A DNA stretch of 64,000 nucleotides from Abyssalbus ytuae (lineage in GTDB: Bacteria > Bacteroidota > Bacteroidia > Flavobacteriales > Flavobacteriaceae): assembly GCF_022807975.1 (NCBI RefSeq), contig NZ_CP094358.1, forward strand, positions 3,038,001-3,102,000, given 5' to 3'. The translations under genes and the position numbers were made by a program. Positions 26,659-34,832 of the stretch are shown in pieces. A model generated the notes under the pieces. The model was not told where the DNA came from. It saw only the letters and a program-made list of their open reading frames with translations, and ran no database searches. How positions within the stretch are numbered: position 1 is the stretch's first letter; each line of letters opens with the position of its first letter.

Positions 26659-27957
26659 TCATCGTTTTCGTTGTGGACTACGGCTTCTCGCTCTATTGTC
26701 TGGAACGGCTGCTAACTCTGGAACTTTTCTTTTGTCTGCAACGGTTGCTAACTTTGGAGCTTTTGACAAAGGTTGTCTTTCAGCCTGTGAGATTGATAAT
26801 CCATATGTAAATTTTACCTTTAATTCTCCTGCTCCATGCATTTCATACCCGCTATGTAATTTAAAGGGATCTGCAAAGTTATCCGCATTAAATATCCTTC
26901 CACAGAGTTCTATATATGCATCATCACTTCTTTTGGTTACCGCACTTTTAAAATCGGTGTGGGTAGCAACTTGCCCGGGTAGTTCGTATCCTTTTCTGCT
27001 TGTTAACGTAAGAGCTAACTCTGTAGCAGGATTTTTTACTTTAGCCCTTATATCCTTGATAACCTTTAGTTCTGCTTGGTTAACTCCTTTCAGGATTTCT
27101 TCAGAAGAGATTCCGGGAGTTTTTCCCATTACTTCGGTAATTCTGGCATTTACAAAGGTGGTGGGGGTCATTGTGGGATCAGGATATATGGCCGCGATAT
27201 TGTTAGGATCGGTTTCTAGCATAGCTGAGTGTTGAAACCCTACATAATTCATTTTGGCATTGTTACGGGGATCATGAACAAAATCCTGGTGTATAGGGCA
27301 TACCTCAAATTGTTTGCGGCTGTCATACCTGGCAAATATATATTGCATGTCAAACAGTTTTTTCCCGGCCAACGTTTCTATGTCTTTTATCATATCCCTT
27401 AGTATATGCGGGTTATTAGATGAATTTTTACGAAGGCCTAATAAGTCATTTCCCGAAGGTCCGGCTACAGGGTCTATAAATACACATCGTATTTTGCTCA
27501 TTTTCATTAAAGCCTCTTTGCATCTTTCTTTAGCCGGATTCCCGTCGGGTAATCGAGTATAACCATACATAAGGGCTATACACCCTGTTACCCCTCCTGC
27601 AGCACCCCGGCTATGTCCCATCAGGGTAAGTTCTAAATTAGTTTGTCCACTTCCTAACATATGGGCAATAGGATCATATATTTTTTCTATCTGGCCTACA
27701 TGGTCTTCGGATTTATATCCCTTAATCGCAGTTTTTAAAGCATCAATCTTTTCGTGCAAACGATTGACTCTGCTAGGATGATGCTCATGGTTTAATACTG
27801 TTTTTGAATGATCCTCCGTTCCAACTCCGTCAATAACAATTGCCCCCGGGGCTTTTAATGCAGGAAAAGCTTCTATTGATTGGTCGTCCGTAGTGGATGT
27901 TCCTGAAAAGTAAATCAATTTTAATTCACTTTCATTCTGTACTGTTTCGTTTGGCAT
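26659..27957 (-). CDS. Alpha/beta-hydrolase with GHSRG motif, candidate secreted effector
   Basis: 432 residues, no signal peptide or membrane helix. The beginning (LKLIYFSGTSTTDDQS) and GHSRGAAGG at residues 114-122 match lipase-like alpha/beta-hydrolases such as the DUF2235/Tle phospholipase group. Likely triad: Ser116, Asp162 (FIDPVAG) and His243 (GFQHSAML). The last 60 residues are low in structure and end RARSRSPQRKR. It is a single-gene unit with its own copy of the element found before the secretion operons, and it lies next to them, so I infer a substrate of the type IV system. No immunity gene is evident beside it. A housekeeping esterase is the main alternative. A long antisense frame at 26495-27235 is a shadow. 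Confidence 0.75.
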   Translation of the reverse strand: MPNETVQNESELKLIYFSGTSTTDDQSIEAFPALKAPGAIVIDGVGTEDHSKTVLNHEHHPSRVNRLHEKIDALKTAIKGYKSEDHVGQIEKIYDPIAHMLGSGQTNLELTLMGHSRGAAGGVTGCIALMYGYTRLPDGNPAKERCKEALMKMSKIRCVFIDPVAGPSGNDLLGLRKNSSNNPHILRDMIKDIETLAGKKLFDMQYIFARYDSRKQFEVCPIHQDFVHDPRNNAKMNYVGFQHSAMLETDPNNIAAIYPDPTMTPTTFVNARITEVMGKTPGISSEEILKGVNQAELKVIKDIRAKVKNPATELALTLTSRKGYELPGQVATHTDFKSAVTKRSDDAYIELCGRIFNADNFADPFKLHSGYEMHGAGELKVKFTYGLSISQAERQPLSKAPKLATVADKRKVPELAAVPDNRARSRSPQRKR

Positions 27958-28052
27958 AATTTCAAATTTTTAATGAATAAATAATTAATAATTAAATTGT
28001 TTCTTTATTTAAAATGGCTTATCGGTATTGATAAACACATGCATTCATTATC

Positions 28053-28081
28053 AAAACAAATAACTTTATCATGACCCTATG
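28053..28081 (-). promoter_or_regulatory. Shared secretion-locus element, copy upstream of the hydrolase gene
   Basis: On the minus strand CATAGGGT (28081-28074), 14 bp, TTGTTTT (28059-28053), 95 bp before the start codon. Preceded by AAAATT as in three other copies. Confidence 0.75.
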
Positions 28082-28148
28082 AATTTTAGAAAAAATTAAG
28101 GGTTAGAAAGATGTCGGGCTTTTTTCTGCATAGCATCATAACCCCCGG

Positions 28149-30227
28149 TTATTTTTCACCGGTGGCCTGTAAGGTGGCCCCGCCGTGTTTGGTAACACGC
28201 GGGCGTGCAGTTATTTTAAGCGGTTTATGTGTAATTCCTTTTTCTGTGGCTTTGGTAGCCCATAAATACCCTTCTCCGGGAGCCAGAACGTTCATGTCCT
28301 GTGGAGACAGTATTTCTAATTGTGTAAGGGCATTTTTAATATGGGTTAACCAGTGGGGGCTGTTAAATTTATGTAACAGCACAACAGAGCTTAGCTCTAT
28401 GATCTCTTTAGGCAAACTGGGCGGATCCTGGCTGGCAATCATAATGTTTACTCCTTTGTGCCGCATCTCCCTTATAGTTGTTACAATGTTGGAGGTAAGG
28501 TCTTTATTGTCCATATATTTATGGGCTTCATCAAAAACAATAAATTTGTTAAAGCGTTTACCCTCTGCTTTTTTTACCCCTGAGAAAATATTCAGTATAA
28601 TTACAAACAGTCCCAGCGCTTCATCTTTATCAATAAATTCATCTCTTAGGTCTACTATAATTAACCTTCCGGGATACATAAGGTCTTTAAGCGTAGAGGA
28701 GCTATCTATATACTCTCTTGCAAAATCCAGTTTTTGCAGGGCGAGCCCTCTTTCAAACTCCGTAAACAGGGGAGAGGATAAGACATCTTCTTTTATCACA
28801 TCCAGATTGATGTTTTTCCGGTGTTTTTTGGCTATTGCTTTTAATTGTTTTACATAATTGGCATTGCTTCCCAGTGCCCCCAGCAGGAACATCCAGTCTT
28901 GTACATTAAGTTCTAGCGGACTGAACGATATTGGTTTAACTTTTACCGATGGGTATTCGGCTTGTTTTTCTTTGAGTTTGTCTTTGGGGCACAGAATAAT
29001 AACATCTTCTAATGATGAGGGGTCGGCTCCGTACCTTCTTTTTAATTTCTCGATTTCTCTTTCTTTATCATTGGGGTAGATCATGGAAGTAAATTCCGGT
29101 TCATAATCCATACTTTCACTGTAATGGAATATAACTCCTGCCAAAGGTGAAGGAAGTTCGCAAACGTGGCTGAACTGTTTTATGACCATTTCGGTAATAG
29201 TGCCTATGGTATAACTTTTACCTCCTCCCTGTACCCCGAATAAGCTTATGGTGTTGGTTCCGCTAAGGTCCAGGGCCACTTTTCGGCCGCTTATGCTCTC
29301 TCCAATTAGCCCGAATTGCGTGGTAGATGAGGTATTGCCTATAAGCAGGTCATATGCCGGGGTAACGTGTTCCGAAGGGAGTGCGATAGGCTTTAGGTTG
29401 TTTTCTGTTATTTTCCAGTTAGAAAAGTTAAGCTCCTCATAGTGCTCAAAAATGGTTTTTGTAAAACCGGATACTGTTTTAATGCCGGTTTCTTTCCGGA
29501 AGAAATCTACTAATTGCCTTTGAATGGAATCTTTATGAACGGGCAGTTGCCGTATACGGTCATAAAGCTCTTTTTCAAACTCTGTGAGTATGTTTACACT
29601 GTTTAGGTTAGCCTGTACCCGGTGTCGGGTTGTGGTAGTATCCCGTAATAAACCGGCATCAGGTATCAGATCTAACAGGTATATATAGTTGCCGATATTG
29701 GTAATGGTACAGCCCTTATCTTCCAGGGCGGACAGATAGTTTAAAACAGCCATGTTTTTTACAGGAGTGTCTTTAAGATAGTTTAAACATTCTATAATAT
29801 CTTCCCGTATGCATTTTGAGAATTCTTCCGGCATTCCTGAAATTAATTCATCTATAAGTTTTTGTTGAAGGTCGTTATAGGAGATGGTACTGAATTCCAG
29901 GTGTTCCAGGTTTTCTAACTCCGTAGTTTCATCACAGGGAAGAATAAACAGGGCCGTTGTATTCAGGGTGTTCTTTAAATTATTCAGTTCGTCAACCGAA
30001 ATAGTATCACTATCACCGGATATGTTTTCTGAAACGATATAAGATTTTGCGGCGGGATATTTAAATTTGATGATATCCAGTACGGTAACGGCTTCCGGGG
30101 TGGTGAAACCCGTGAGTATTTTAGACGGGTTATTCTTTAAATCGAAAGTAGTTTCTTCAATATGGTCAAAAAATATTCTGTTTAACAGTGTGTCCAGGTA
30201 GGGATCTGTCGTCTTAATTGTCTCCAT
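28149..30227 (-). CDS. HerA/FtsK-superfamily ATPase
   Basis: 692 residues. About 300 N-terminal residues are not recognised (helical, with a segment YLLDLIPDAGLLRD). The ATPase begins near 305 (FGLIGESISGRKVALDL), Walker A is GVQGGGKSYT (331-340) and Walker B KFIVFDEAHKYMDN (Asp566, Glu567). The HerA-like sensor region is IREMRHKGVNIMIASQDPPSLPKEII. No membrane helix. It is the fourth gene of the minus-strand operon with VirB3-, VirB2- and VirB8-like genes, 57 bp after the VirB8-like gene. HerA-type ATPases pump DNA or unfold substrates; Bacteroidota secretion systems of this type usually lack VirB11, so it could be an additional motor. HerA is also common in phage defence, but no partner nuclease is present. 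Confidence 0.8.
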   Translation of the reverse strand: METIKTTDPYLDTLLNRIFFDHIEETTFDLKNNPSKILTGFTTPEAVTVLDIIKFKYPAAKSYIVSENISGDSDTISVDELNNLKNTLNTTALFILPCDETTELENLEHLEFSTISYNDLQQKLIDELISGMPEEFSKCIREDIIECLNYLKDTPVKNMAVLNYLSALEDKGCTITNIGNYIYLLDLIPDAGLLRDTTTTRHRVQANLNSVNILTEFEKELYDRIRQLPVHKDSIQRQLVDFFRKETGIKTVSGFTKTIFEHYEELNFSNWKITENNLKPIALPSEHVTPAYDLLIGNTSSTTQFGLIGESISGRKVALDLSGTNTISLFGVQGGGKSYTIGTITEMVIKQFSHVCELPSPLAGVIFHYSESMDYEPEFTSMIYPNDKEREIEKLKRRYGADPSSLEDVIILCPKDKLKEKQAEYPSVKVKPISFSPLELNVQDWMFLLGALGSNANYVKQLKAIAKKHRKNINLDVIKEDVLSSPLFTEFERGLALQKLDFAREYIDSSSTLKDLMYPGRLIIVDLRDEFIDKDEALGLFVIILNIFSGVKKAEGKRFNKFIVFDEAHKYMDNKDLTSNIVTTIREMRHKGVNIMIASQDPPSLPKEIIELSSVVLLHKFNSPHWLTHIKNALTQLEILSPQDMNVLAPGEGYLWATKATEKGITHKPLKITARPRVTKHGGATLQATGEK

Positions 30228-30284
30228 ATGATTTTTGCTGTTTTTTTTATTGGAAATATTCTTTATACCGGCTATACGTTATAA

Positions 30285-30899
30285 TTATAACCCGCTCACG
30301 ATGTAGTTTTCTATTAATAACCCATGAGGGTTCTCCTCGGTTCTTGCCACATTTTTTAGCTCGAACGATGAGTATAGCTTCTGGGTGTTTTCTAACTTCT
30401 GGTCCGTTCTCTTTATAATTACTTTTCCATAAAACTCCCCGCGGTACGGGTAGGTGGTATGATTAACATATATGGAGTCTATAATTAATTCGTGTTCCAG
30501 GTTGTTTGATACTATATTAGAGTAATAGCGTTTTGCTTTGAGTGTTAGGTACAGGTCTTTTCCGGAGTTCCCGATAAGGTGCAAAGACCGGTTTACTTTC
30601 TTTTCATAATCAAACTGGTCTATTTCAAAAAATAATTTATGAAACTCCTTAATGTGGTTTATTATTTCGGGTTTTCTAAACTGGTCTACTTTATACTTGT
30701 TGGCACTGTTTAACATAATGGCCTTCCCTTCATTGGTTACTATATAAGTAGTGTTCAGGTAGGCAGTACATAAAGAATACGACCATATCATACTACCTAT
30801 TGAGATACACAGGGATAGCCCCAAACAGATATACAATGCCTTTTTTACTATGGAAAAAGTAGCGGGGATGTCTTTTAATGATTTAAGATTCATAGTCAT
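30285..30899 (-). CDS. traK: VirB8-like conjugative transfer protein TraK
   Basis: 204 residues: one membrane helix at about 20-45 (ALYICLGLSLCISIGSMIW) followed by a periplasmic domain. The length, single N-terminal helix, the FHKLFFEIDQFDYEKKVNRS pattern and the C-terminal RTEENPHGLLIENY match TraK of Bacteroides conjugative elements, which is VirB8-like. VirB8 proteins dimerise in the periplasm and help assemble the channel. It is 270 bp downstream of the VirB2-like gene, a gap filled with inverted repeats. Start could be Met1 or Met3. Confidence 0.85.
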   Translation of the reverse strand: MTMNLKSLKDIPATFSIVKKALYICLGLSLCISIGSMIWSYSLCTAYLNTTYIVTNEGKAIMLNSANKYKVDQFRKPEIINHIKEFHKLFFEIDQFDYEKKVNRSLHLIGNSGKDLYLTLKAKRYYSNIVSNNLEHELIIDSIYVNHTTYPYRGEFYGKVIIKRTDQKLENTQKLYSSFELKNVARTEENPHGLLIENYIVSGL

Positions 30900-30938
30900 A
30901 TTTTTATAAGGAATCTAAAGGTTTAAATAAAAACGGGG

Positions 30939-30971
30939 GATTGTTTTTGTCCGCCCGTGGCGGAAACAATC
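30939..30971. repeat. GC-rich hairpin between the VirB2- and VirB8-like genes
   Basis: GATTGTTT (30939-30946) and CCGCC (30951-30955) pair with GGCGG and AAACAATC (30959-30971), leaving a 4-base bulge and a 3-base loop. A second hairpin, TTTACCCC-TGA-GGGGTAAA (30991-31009), follows. Either could lower expression of the genes downstream of virB2 on the minus strand. Confidence 0.6.
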
Positions 30972-31007
30972 AGGCTTGACAGTATTCATATTTACCCCTG
31001 AGGGGTA

Positions 31008-31138
31008 AAGAAGCTGTCTGAAAAACAATTTTTCCTGTCATCCCGAGCGCAATCGGGAACTTTTAAAAGCTTGATTATGGATAATAGACTACGTTCAATA
31101 TGACAATCGTTACATAGGTTCTTTTTAGACAGCTTCTT
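31008..31138. mobile_element. MITE-like element with perfect 12-bp terminal inverted repeats
   Basis: AAGAAGCTGTCT (31008-31019) and AGACAGCTTCTT (31127-31138) are perfect inverted ends of a 131-bp element, extended inward by A/T runs (AAAAA, TTTTT). Inside is a TCCCGA-TCGGGA stem (31041-31058). It has no coding capacity and interrupts the operon between the VirB2- and VirB8-like genes. Similar non-coding repeats with such ends occur in flavobacterial genomes; target duplications could not be defined. Confidence 0.6.
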
Positions 31139-31169
31139 ATTTGAGTGTTTAAACAGGATGATGTTGCTT

Positions 31170-31457
31170 TTATATGAATACTTTGGCAATAAGATCTACC
31201 ATACCAAAAATGGCGAGGCCTATAACAAACTTTATAAAGTTTTTCTGAGCCTGTTCATTTCCCTGCATATATTGGATAAAAATTATAAATCCTCCTACTA
31301 TCGCAAAAACAGCTACTGCAGCATCCAATGCGGTTTTAACACTGGTTCCCCACTGTTGAATTTTAGTTTCGGGTTGTGCAAAAATTGAATTAGAGAAACT
31401 AAACAATGCTGCCATTATCAATAATTTGGTTCTCTTTGTGATTTGTGGTTTTTTCAT
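31170..31457 (-). CDS. traE: VirB2-like pilin/channel protein TraE (DUF4134 type)
   Basis: 95 residues: a signal peptide (KLLIMAALFSFSNSIFAQ) and two hydrophobic helices (ALDAAVAVFAIVGGFIIFIQYM and FIKFVIGLAIFGMVDLIA) joined by a short charged loop. This is the VirB2 plan and matches the TraE/DUF4134 proteins of Bacteroidota elements. It would form the pilus or channel subunit. The VirB3-like gene ends 11 bp upstream on the same strand. Confidence 0.85.
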   Translation of the reverse strand: MKKPQITKRTKLLIMAALFSFSNSIFAQPETKIQQWGTSVKTALDAAVAVFAIVGGFIIFIQYMQGNEQAQKNFIKFVIGLAIFGMVDLIAKVFI

Positions 31458-31468
31458 ATTTGTTCAAT

Positions 31469-31747
31469 TTATCTGTTTAATAATTCTTCTATGGTTTTAT
31501 CAAATATTATGATCTTGGGATTAAAAGTGTATTTAAGATAATTTAAGAGCTCTCCTTCTTTTTTAAACTTGTTGCTTATGTAGATATAAACGGCTACCAG
31601 ACCTGGGAAAAACAAGGCCAGCAGCAGGTTTGTGGCTATTAAGAACACAAAAAGAAGTGCTGCCATAACAATAAAAATTACTTTTTTTAATTCAAGCCCC
31701 AGTACGATGGGGACTCTTTCTAATTCTTTGGGGATTTTATGTCTCAT
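31469..31747 (-). CDS. traF: VirB3-like inner-membrane protein TraF (DUF4133 type)
   Basis: 92 residues with a short cytoplasmic start (KIPKELERVPIVLGLE), two membrane helices (about 22-60) and a basic C-terminal tail. Size and layout match TraF/DUF4133 of Bacteroidota conjugative systems, which is VirB3-like and works with the VirB4 ATPase. It is the first gene of the leftward operon and is preceded by a copy of the shared element 58 bp upstream. Confidence 0.85.
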   Translation of the reverse strand: MRHKIPKELERVPIVLGLELKKVIFIVMAALLFVFLIATNLLLALFFPGLVAVYIYISNKFKKEGELLNYLKYTFNPKIIIFDKTIEELLNR

Positions 31748-31805
31748 GGTTTATTTGGATTATATAAATTATTTCTTAGCGGTATTGATATGCTGGTACA
31801 TATTG

Positions 31806-31834
31806 AAAACAAACTCTGAAACTAATACCCTATG
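31806..31834 (-). promoter_or_regulatory. Shared secretion-locus element, copy upstream of the VirB3/B2/B8/HerA operon
   Basis: On the minus strand CATAGGGT (31834-31827), 14 bp, TTGTTTT (31812-31806), 58 bp before the traF start. Downstream it also shares TATCAATACCG with the hydrolase copy. The rest of the 31748-32212 gap shows no gene. Confidence 0.75.
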
Positions 31835-32212
31835 AATTATTTGTTTTTTTCTTAAATATTATATTTTGCTGTATTGAGTGTGCGTTGTTTTTACCCTTTT
31901 GAAATTTGTCAGAAGAGCTTTCCCATGTATTATTATAACTCTCAATTCACAGTTTTTTTAAGGATTATATATCCTTATAGAACCGGTTATAAAAATTATC
32001 TGCTTTATTTTCAGGTTAAAGGTTAAAACCCGGCCAGTTACTTGGGTGAATTACAATTGCTTTTAGTTTCTATCAACTTTTACGGGCATTATGCCATGAC
32101 TTTAGATCATGAATGAAACAGGATTTGGTTTTCTAAAAATTATTTGTGTACACGTGGTATCATAAACTTTAAGTCTATTAAGAAGCTATAAATTTTAAAG
32201 ATTTAAAATTTT

Positions 32213-32241
32213 CATAGGGTCAGTAGCATTTCATTTGTTTT
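32213..32241 (+). promoter_or_regulatory. Shared secretion-locus element, copy upstream of the 33-codon ORF and J-domain gene
   Basis: CATAGGGT (32213-32220), 14 bp, TTGTTTT (32235-32241). It is 113 bp before ATG 32355 and about 440 bp before the J-domain gene. A 13-bp imperfect hairpin (32258-32287, G-U pairs, loop TTCT) follows directly. Confidence 0.72.
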
Positions 32242-32354
32242 TATAAGTGAAGGATTACTTTATAGCGTGGTTCTCCATGTTATAAAGAGTGCGTAGCACC
32301 AGTATAATTAATAAAAACTTATGATCACATTACTAAATTTTAAATCTAAAAAAA

Positions 32355-32456
32355 ATGAAAATGAGCACAAAAAGAAGTTTAGTTACTTTCATTAAAAGAG
32401 CAAAACGAGCATTAAAAGAATGGTCAATAGCATGTAGTTATTCAATACACCGCTAG
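32355..32456 (+). CDS. Candidate 33-residue basic peptide
   Basis: ATG 32355 to TAG 32456. The peptide starts MKMSTKRSLVTFIKRAKRAL and continues KEWSIACSYSIHR; it is highly basic and amphipathic. It is the first ORF after a copy of the shared element, and a hairpin terminator (32617) lies between it and the J-domain gene. It may be a small gene, a leader peptide, or chance. Confidence 0.4.
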   Translation: MKMSTKRSLVTFIKRAKRALKEWSIACSYSIHR

Positions 32457-32616
32457 CAAGTGACCCCCATTTGAATCAAAAAATATATTTAAAAACTAAA
32501 AAAACAATACAATTTTTCACTTCCTGTTATGAGGATAGAATCCTTCAGCGAGATAATGCAATACATAATGTTGATTGTAATGTTTTTTAAGAATGTGAAT
32601 GGAGGATACTTACTAC

Positions 32617-32641
32617 AAAAACATGTGTTAACATGTTTTTT
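32617..32641 (+). terminator. Terminator or attenuator 41 bp before the J-domain gene
   Basis: AAAAACATGT (32617-32626), loop GTTA, ACATGTTTTT (32631-32640) plus one T: a perfect 10-bp stem with a T run. Only 41 bp remain before ATG 32682, too little for a full promoter plus leader, so read-through of this structure may control the J-domain gene. Confidence 0.6.
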
Positions 32642-32681
32642 CATTATTGTTTTAAAAAATATAAACAAAAATTAATAAAAA

Positions 32682-34727
32682 ATGGCAAAAATAAACTATG
32701 AAAAAAAATATTATGAAATATTAGGAGTTAAACCAACTTCTGATGATGATGATATAAAAAAAGCATATAAAAAAGCAGCATTAAGGTATCATCCCGATAG
32801 AAATCAAAATAACTTAGCGGAAGCAACAGAAAAATTTAAAGAAATAGGTGAGGCCTATGAAATTTTATCAGATCCTGAGACAAGGAAGAATTATGATCGA
32901 GGTCGTAGGCATGGTAGCATGAATCCAACTTATAGTGATCCAACAAATATTTTTCAACACTTTGCCGGTCCAAGTGGATTCTCTCAAGAAGGCAAATCAC
33001 AACAAGACCGACAAGACCGAAATAATGCTAAAACAAATGTGAAAAGTGAAAATGAAGAAAAAGAAAAGCTAAAAAAAAGAATAGAAGAATTAGAAAGATT
33101 TTTAGAACGAGAAAAAATTATAGATAAAATAGGTAAAACTAGAGATGAAATTAAGGGGGAAATAGAGAAAATAAAAAATATCGGATCATTAAAAGTTTAT
33201 TATAAAGACTCGTCAGATGTACAATCTTTATCCTCTAAAGAGGAAGATTTATTTAGGGAAATTTCTGGTTATAATGATTCTTTGAAAAAAATAGCAGAAT
33301 CCAAACTTAGAATTGAAGTTAGTCTTGACAGTTATCATAATAATTATCGTAAGGAATATTCAGACAAGGAATTCCAATTAAGTTCTGAGGAGAAAATAAA
33401 TTATTTAAAAACTATAGAAAAACTATATGATGAATTAGGAAAGAATGCACGAGAACTTTCTCAACAATATGAAAAATGTAATAGTGCTTATATGCGTTTA
33501 AATGAAAAGGTTACAGAACTTGAAACGCAAAGAATGCAAACAGAGAGACAGGAAAAAGAGAGGGAGAAACTGGAAAGAGAGAGACAGGGAAAGGAAAGAG
33601 AGAAACTGGAAAAAGAGAGACAGGGAAAGGAAAGAGAGAAACAGGAAAGAGAGAGACAGGAAAGAGAGAGACAGGAAAAAGAGAGACAGGAAAAAGAAAG
33701 GGAGAAACAGGAAAGAGAGAGACAGGAAAAAGAAAAAGAACGAGAAAATATTATTAATCGAATAGAAAAGAAAATAGACTCAATAAAGGAATCTAAATTG
33801 CTAAAACCGGATGATTTCCCTGAAACTAGCGGATATAACCGTACGGAAGCAGAGGATGCTTTACATTCTGTTACCCTTGAGTATAAGTTCCTTTTAAACT
33901 CAGATGATGTACAAGAATTAAAACGCAGAACAGAGGATAGATTGATGTATGTTGAAATTGAAGTTTCATTTTCAAAATCCCATCCGGAACTTGATAGAAG
34001 TATATCGGATTTACAATTTTACGAACAAAAACTGGATGAGATAATTAGCAATATGAGGTTTACGAATGTTTCTCTTGAAACATATTCTGCCAGAATGAAT
34101 AAGAAAAGAAAAGAAGTACATCAAGAATATGCAAAACTGGATGAAGAAATAGCACAAAAGACTGCAGCATTGCATGAAATAAAAAGTGATATATCAACAG
34201 AAGGGAGAAAAATTATGCGAGGCTTGGGTGTTTTAAAGGAGGGAGAAGTACCCAGATATAAAGTGTTTGAAGGTGTAGATATATCTCAAGTTCCGGAGAA
34301 AATTATGGAAAAAGGAAGAGAATTTCATCAAGAGTTGAACTCAACTATTGAAAAGATAGAAAATGACATAGCAAAATTAGACAAAGATTACAAGGCTATT
34401 GGAATAGGTAACACCGATGATGCCTCTCCTAAATTTGCTAAAGAAATTAAGGATAGAATAGATAGTCTTAAAGAGAAGATAGAAAGGGCAGGGGATTTTA
34501 AAGAAAAACTTGAAGATTTATTTGAGGAAATGACCATACATCACCACAAGCTAAGTCCCAAAAGAGTAGATTTATTGACTGATATTAAGGAGTTTAGAGA
34601 AAGCCTGGGAAAAAAGGGACATGATATGCATAATTTTACGGAATCCCAGGTTCATATGAGACCCGATGTGGAAAGATCAAAGCCATCAACAAAATTGCCA
34701 TCTCGACCCTTATCACCTCATAGATAG
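32682..34727 (+). CDS. J-domain protein with long charged coiled coil
   Basis: 681 residues. Residues 4-72 are a J-domain with the HPD motif (His37-Pro38-Asp39) and [14 protein letters not shown], so it should stimulate an Hsp70 ATPase. There is no Gly/Phe zinc-finger part as in DnaJ. The rest is predicted coiled coil, including a nearly pure Lys/Glu/Arg/Gln block (about residues 285-360, encoded by GAGAGACAGGAAA-type repeats at 33540-33740). The tail ends RPLSPHR. No signal peptide. It lies between the two secretion operons with the shared element upstream. It may be a chaperone for secreted proteins or a secreted protein itself; neither is shown. A frame at 33502-33765 is a shadow of the repeat block. 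Confidence 0.8.
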   Translation: MAKINYEKKYYEILGVKPTSDDDDIKKAYKKAALRYHPDRNQNNLAEATEKFKEIGEAYEILSDPETRKNYDRGRRHGSMNPTYSDPTNIFQHFAGPSGFSQEGKSQQDRQDRNNAKTNVKSENEEKEKLKKRIEELERFLEREKIIDKIGKTRDEIKGEIEKIKNIGSLKVYYKDSSDVQSLSSKEEDLFREISGYNDSLKKIAESKLRIEVSLDSYHNNYRKEYSDKEFQLSSEEKINYLKTIEKLYDELGKNARELSQQYEKCNSAYMRLNEKVTELETQRMQTERQEKEREKLERERQGKEREKLEKERQGKEREKQERERQERERQEKERQEKEREKQERERQEKEKERENIINRIEKKIDSIKESKLLKPDDFPETSGYNRTEAEDALHSVTLEYKFLLNSDDVQELKRRTEDRLMYVEIEVSFSKSHPELDRSISDLQFYEQKLDEIISNMRFTNVSLETYSARMNKKRKEVHQEYAKLDEEIAQKTAALHEIKSDISTEGRKIMRGLGVLKEGEVPRYKVFEGVDISQVPEKIMEKGREFHQELNSTIEKIENDIAKLDKDYKAIGIGNTDDASPKFAKEIKDRIDSLKEKIERAGDFKEKLEDLFEEMTIHHHKLSPKRVDLLTDIKEFRESLGKKGHDMHNFTESQVHMRPDVERSKPSTKLPSRPLSPHR

Positions 34728-34832
34728 TTTTTTTACTTATTGGTAGAGTAATTTTATAAAGCAAATTATTTAAAATAAGTCATTAAAAAATCACTGTAAA
34801 AGTAAAAGCAATTAATTCTTAAAAAATATATT

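Noticed and set aside
26495-27235. 246-codon plus-strand ORF
   Set aside because: Antisense to the hydrolase gene, which has a catalytic motif and its own terminator; no family in the antisense frame.
28858-29442. Plus-strand ORFs at 28111-28857, 28858-29079 and 29248-29442
   Set aside because: All lie antisense to the HerA-like ATPase gene, whose frame has clear motifs throughout.
28149-30227. HerA-nuclease phage defence system
   Set aside because: No nuclease, SIR2 or other effector gene is adjacent; the gene is embedded in an operon of secretion proteins.
33502-33765. 87-codon Lys/Arg-rich ORF
   Set aside because: Shifted-frame shadow of the repeat block in the J-domain protein.
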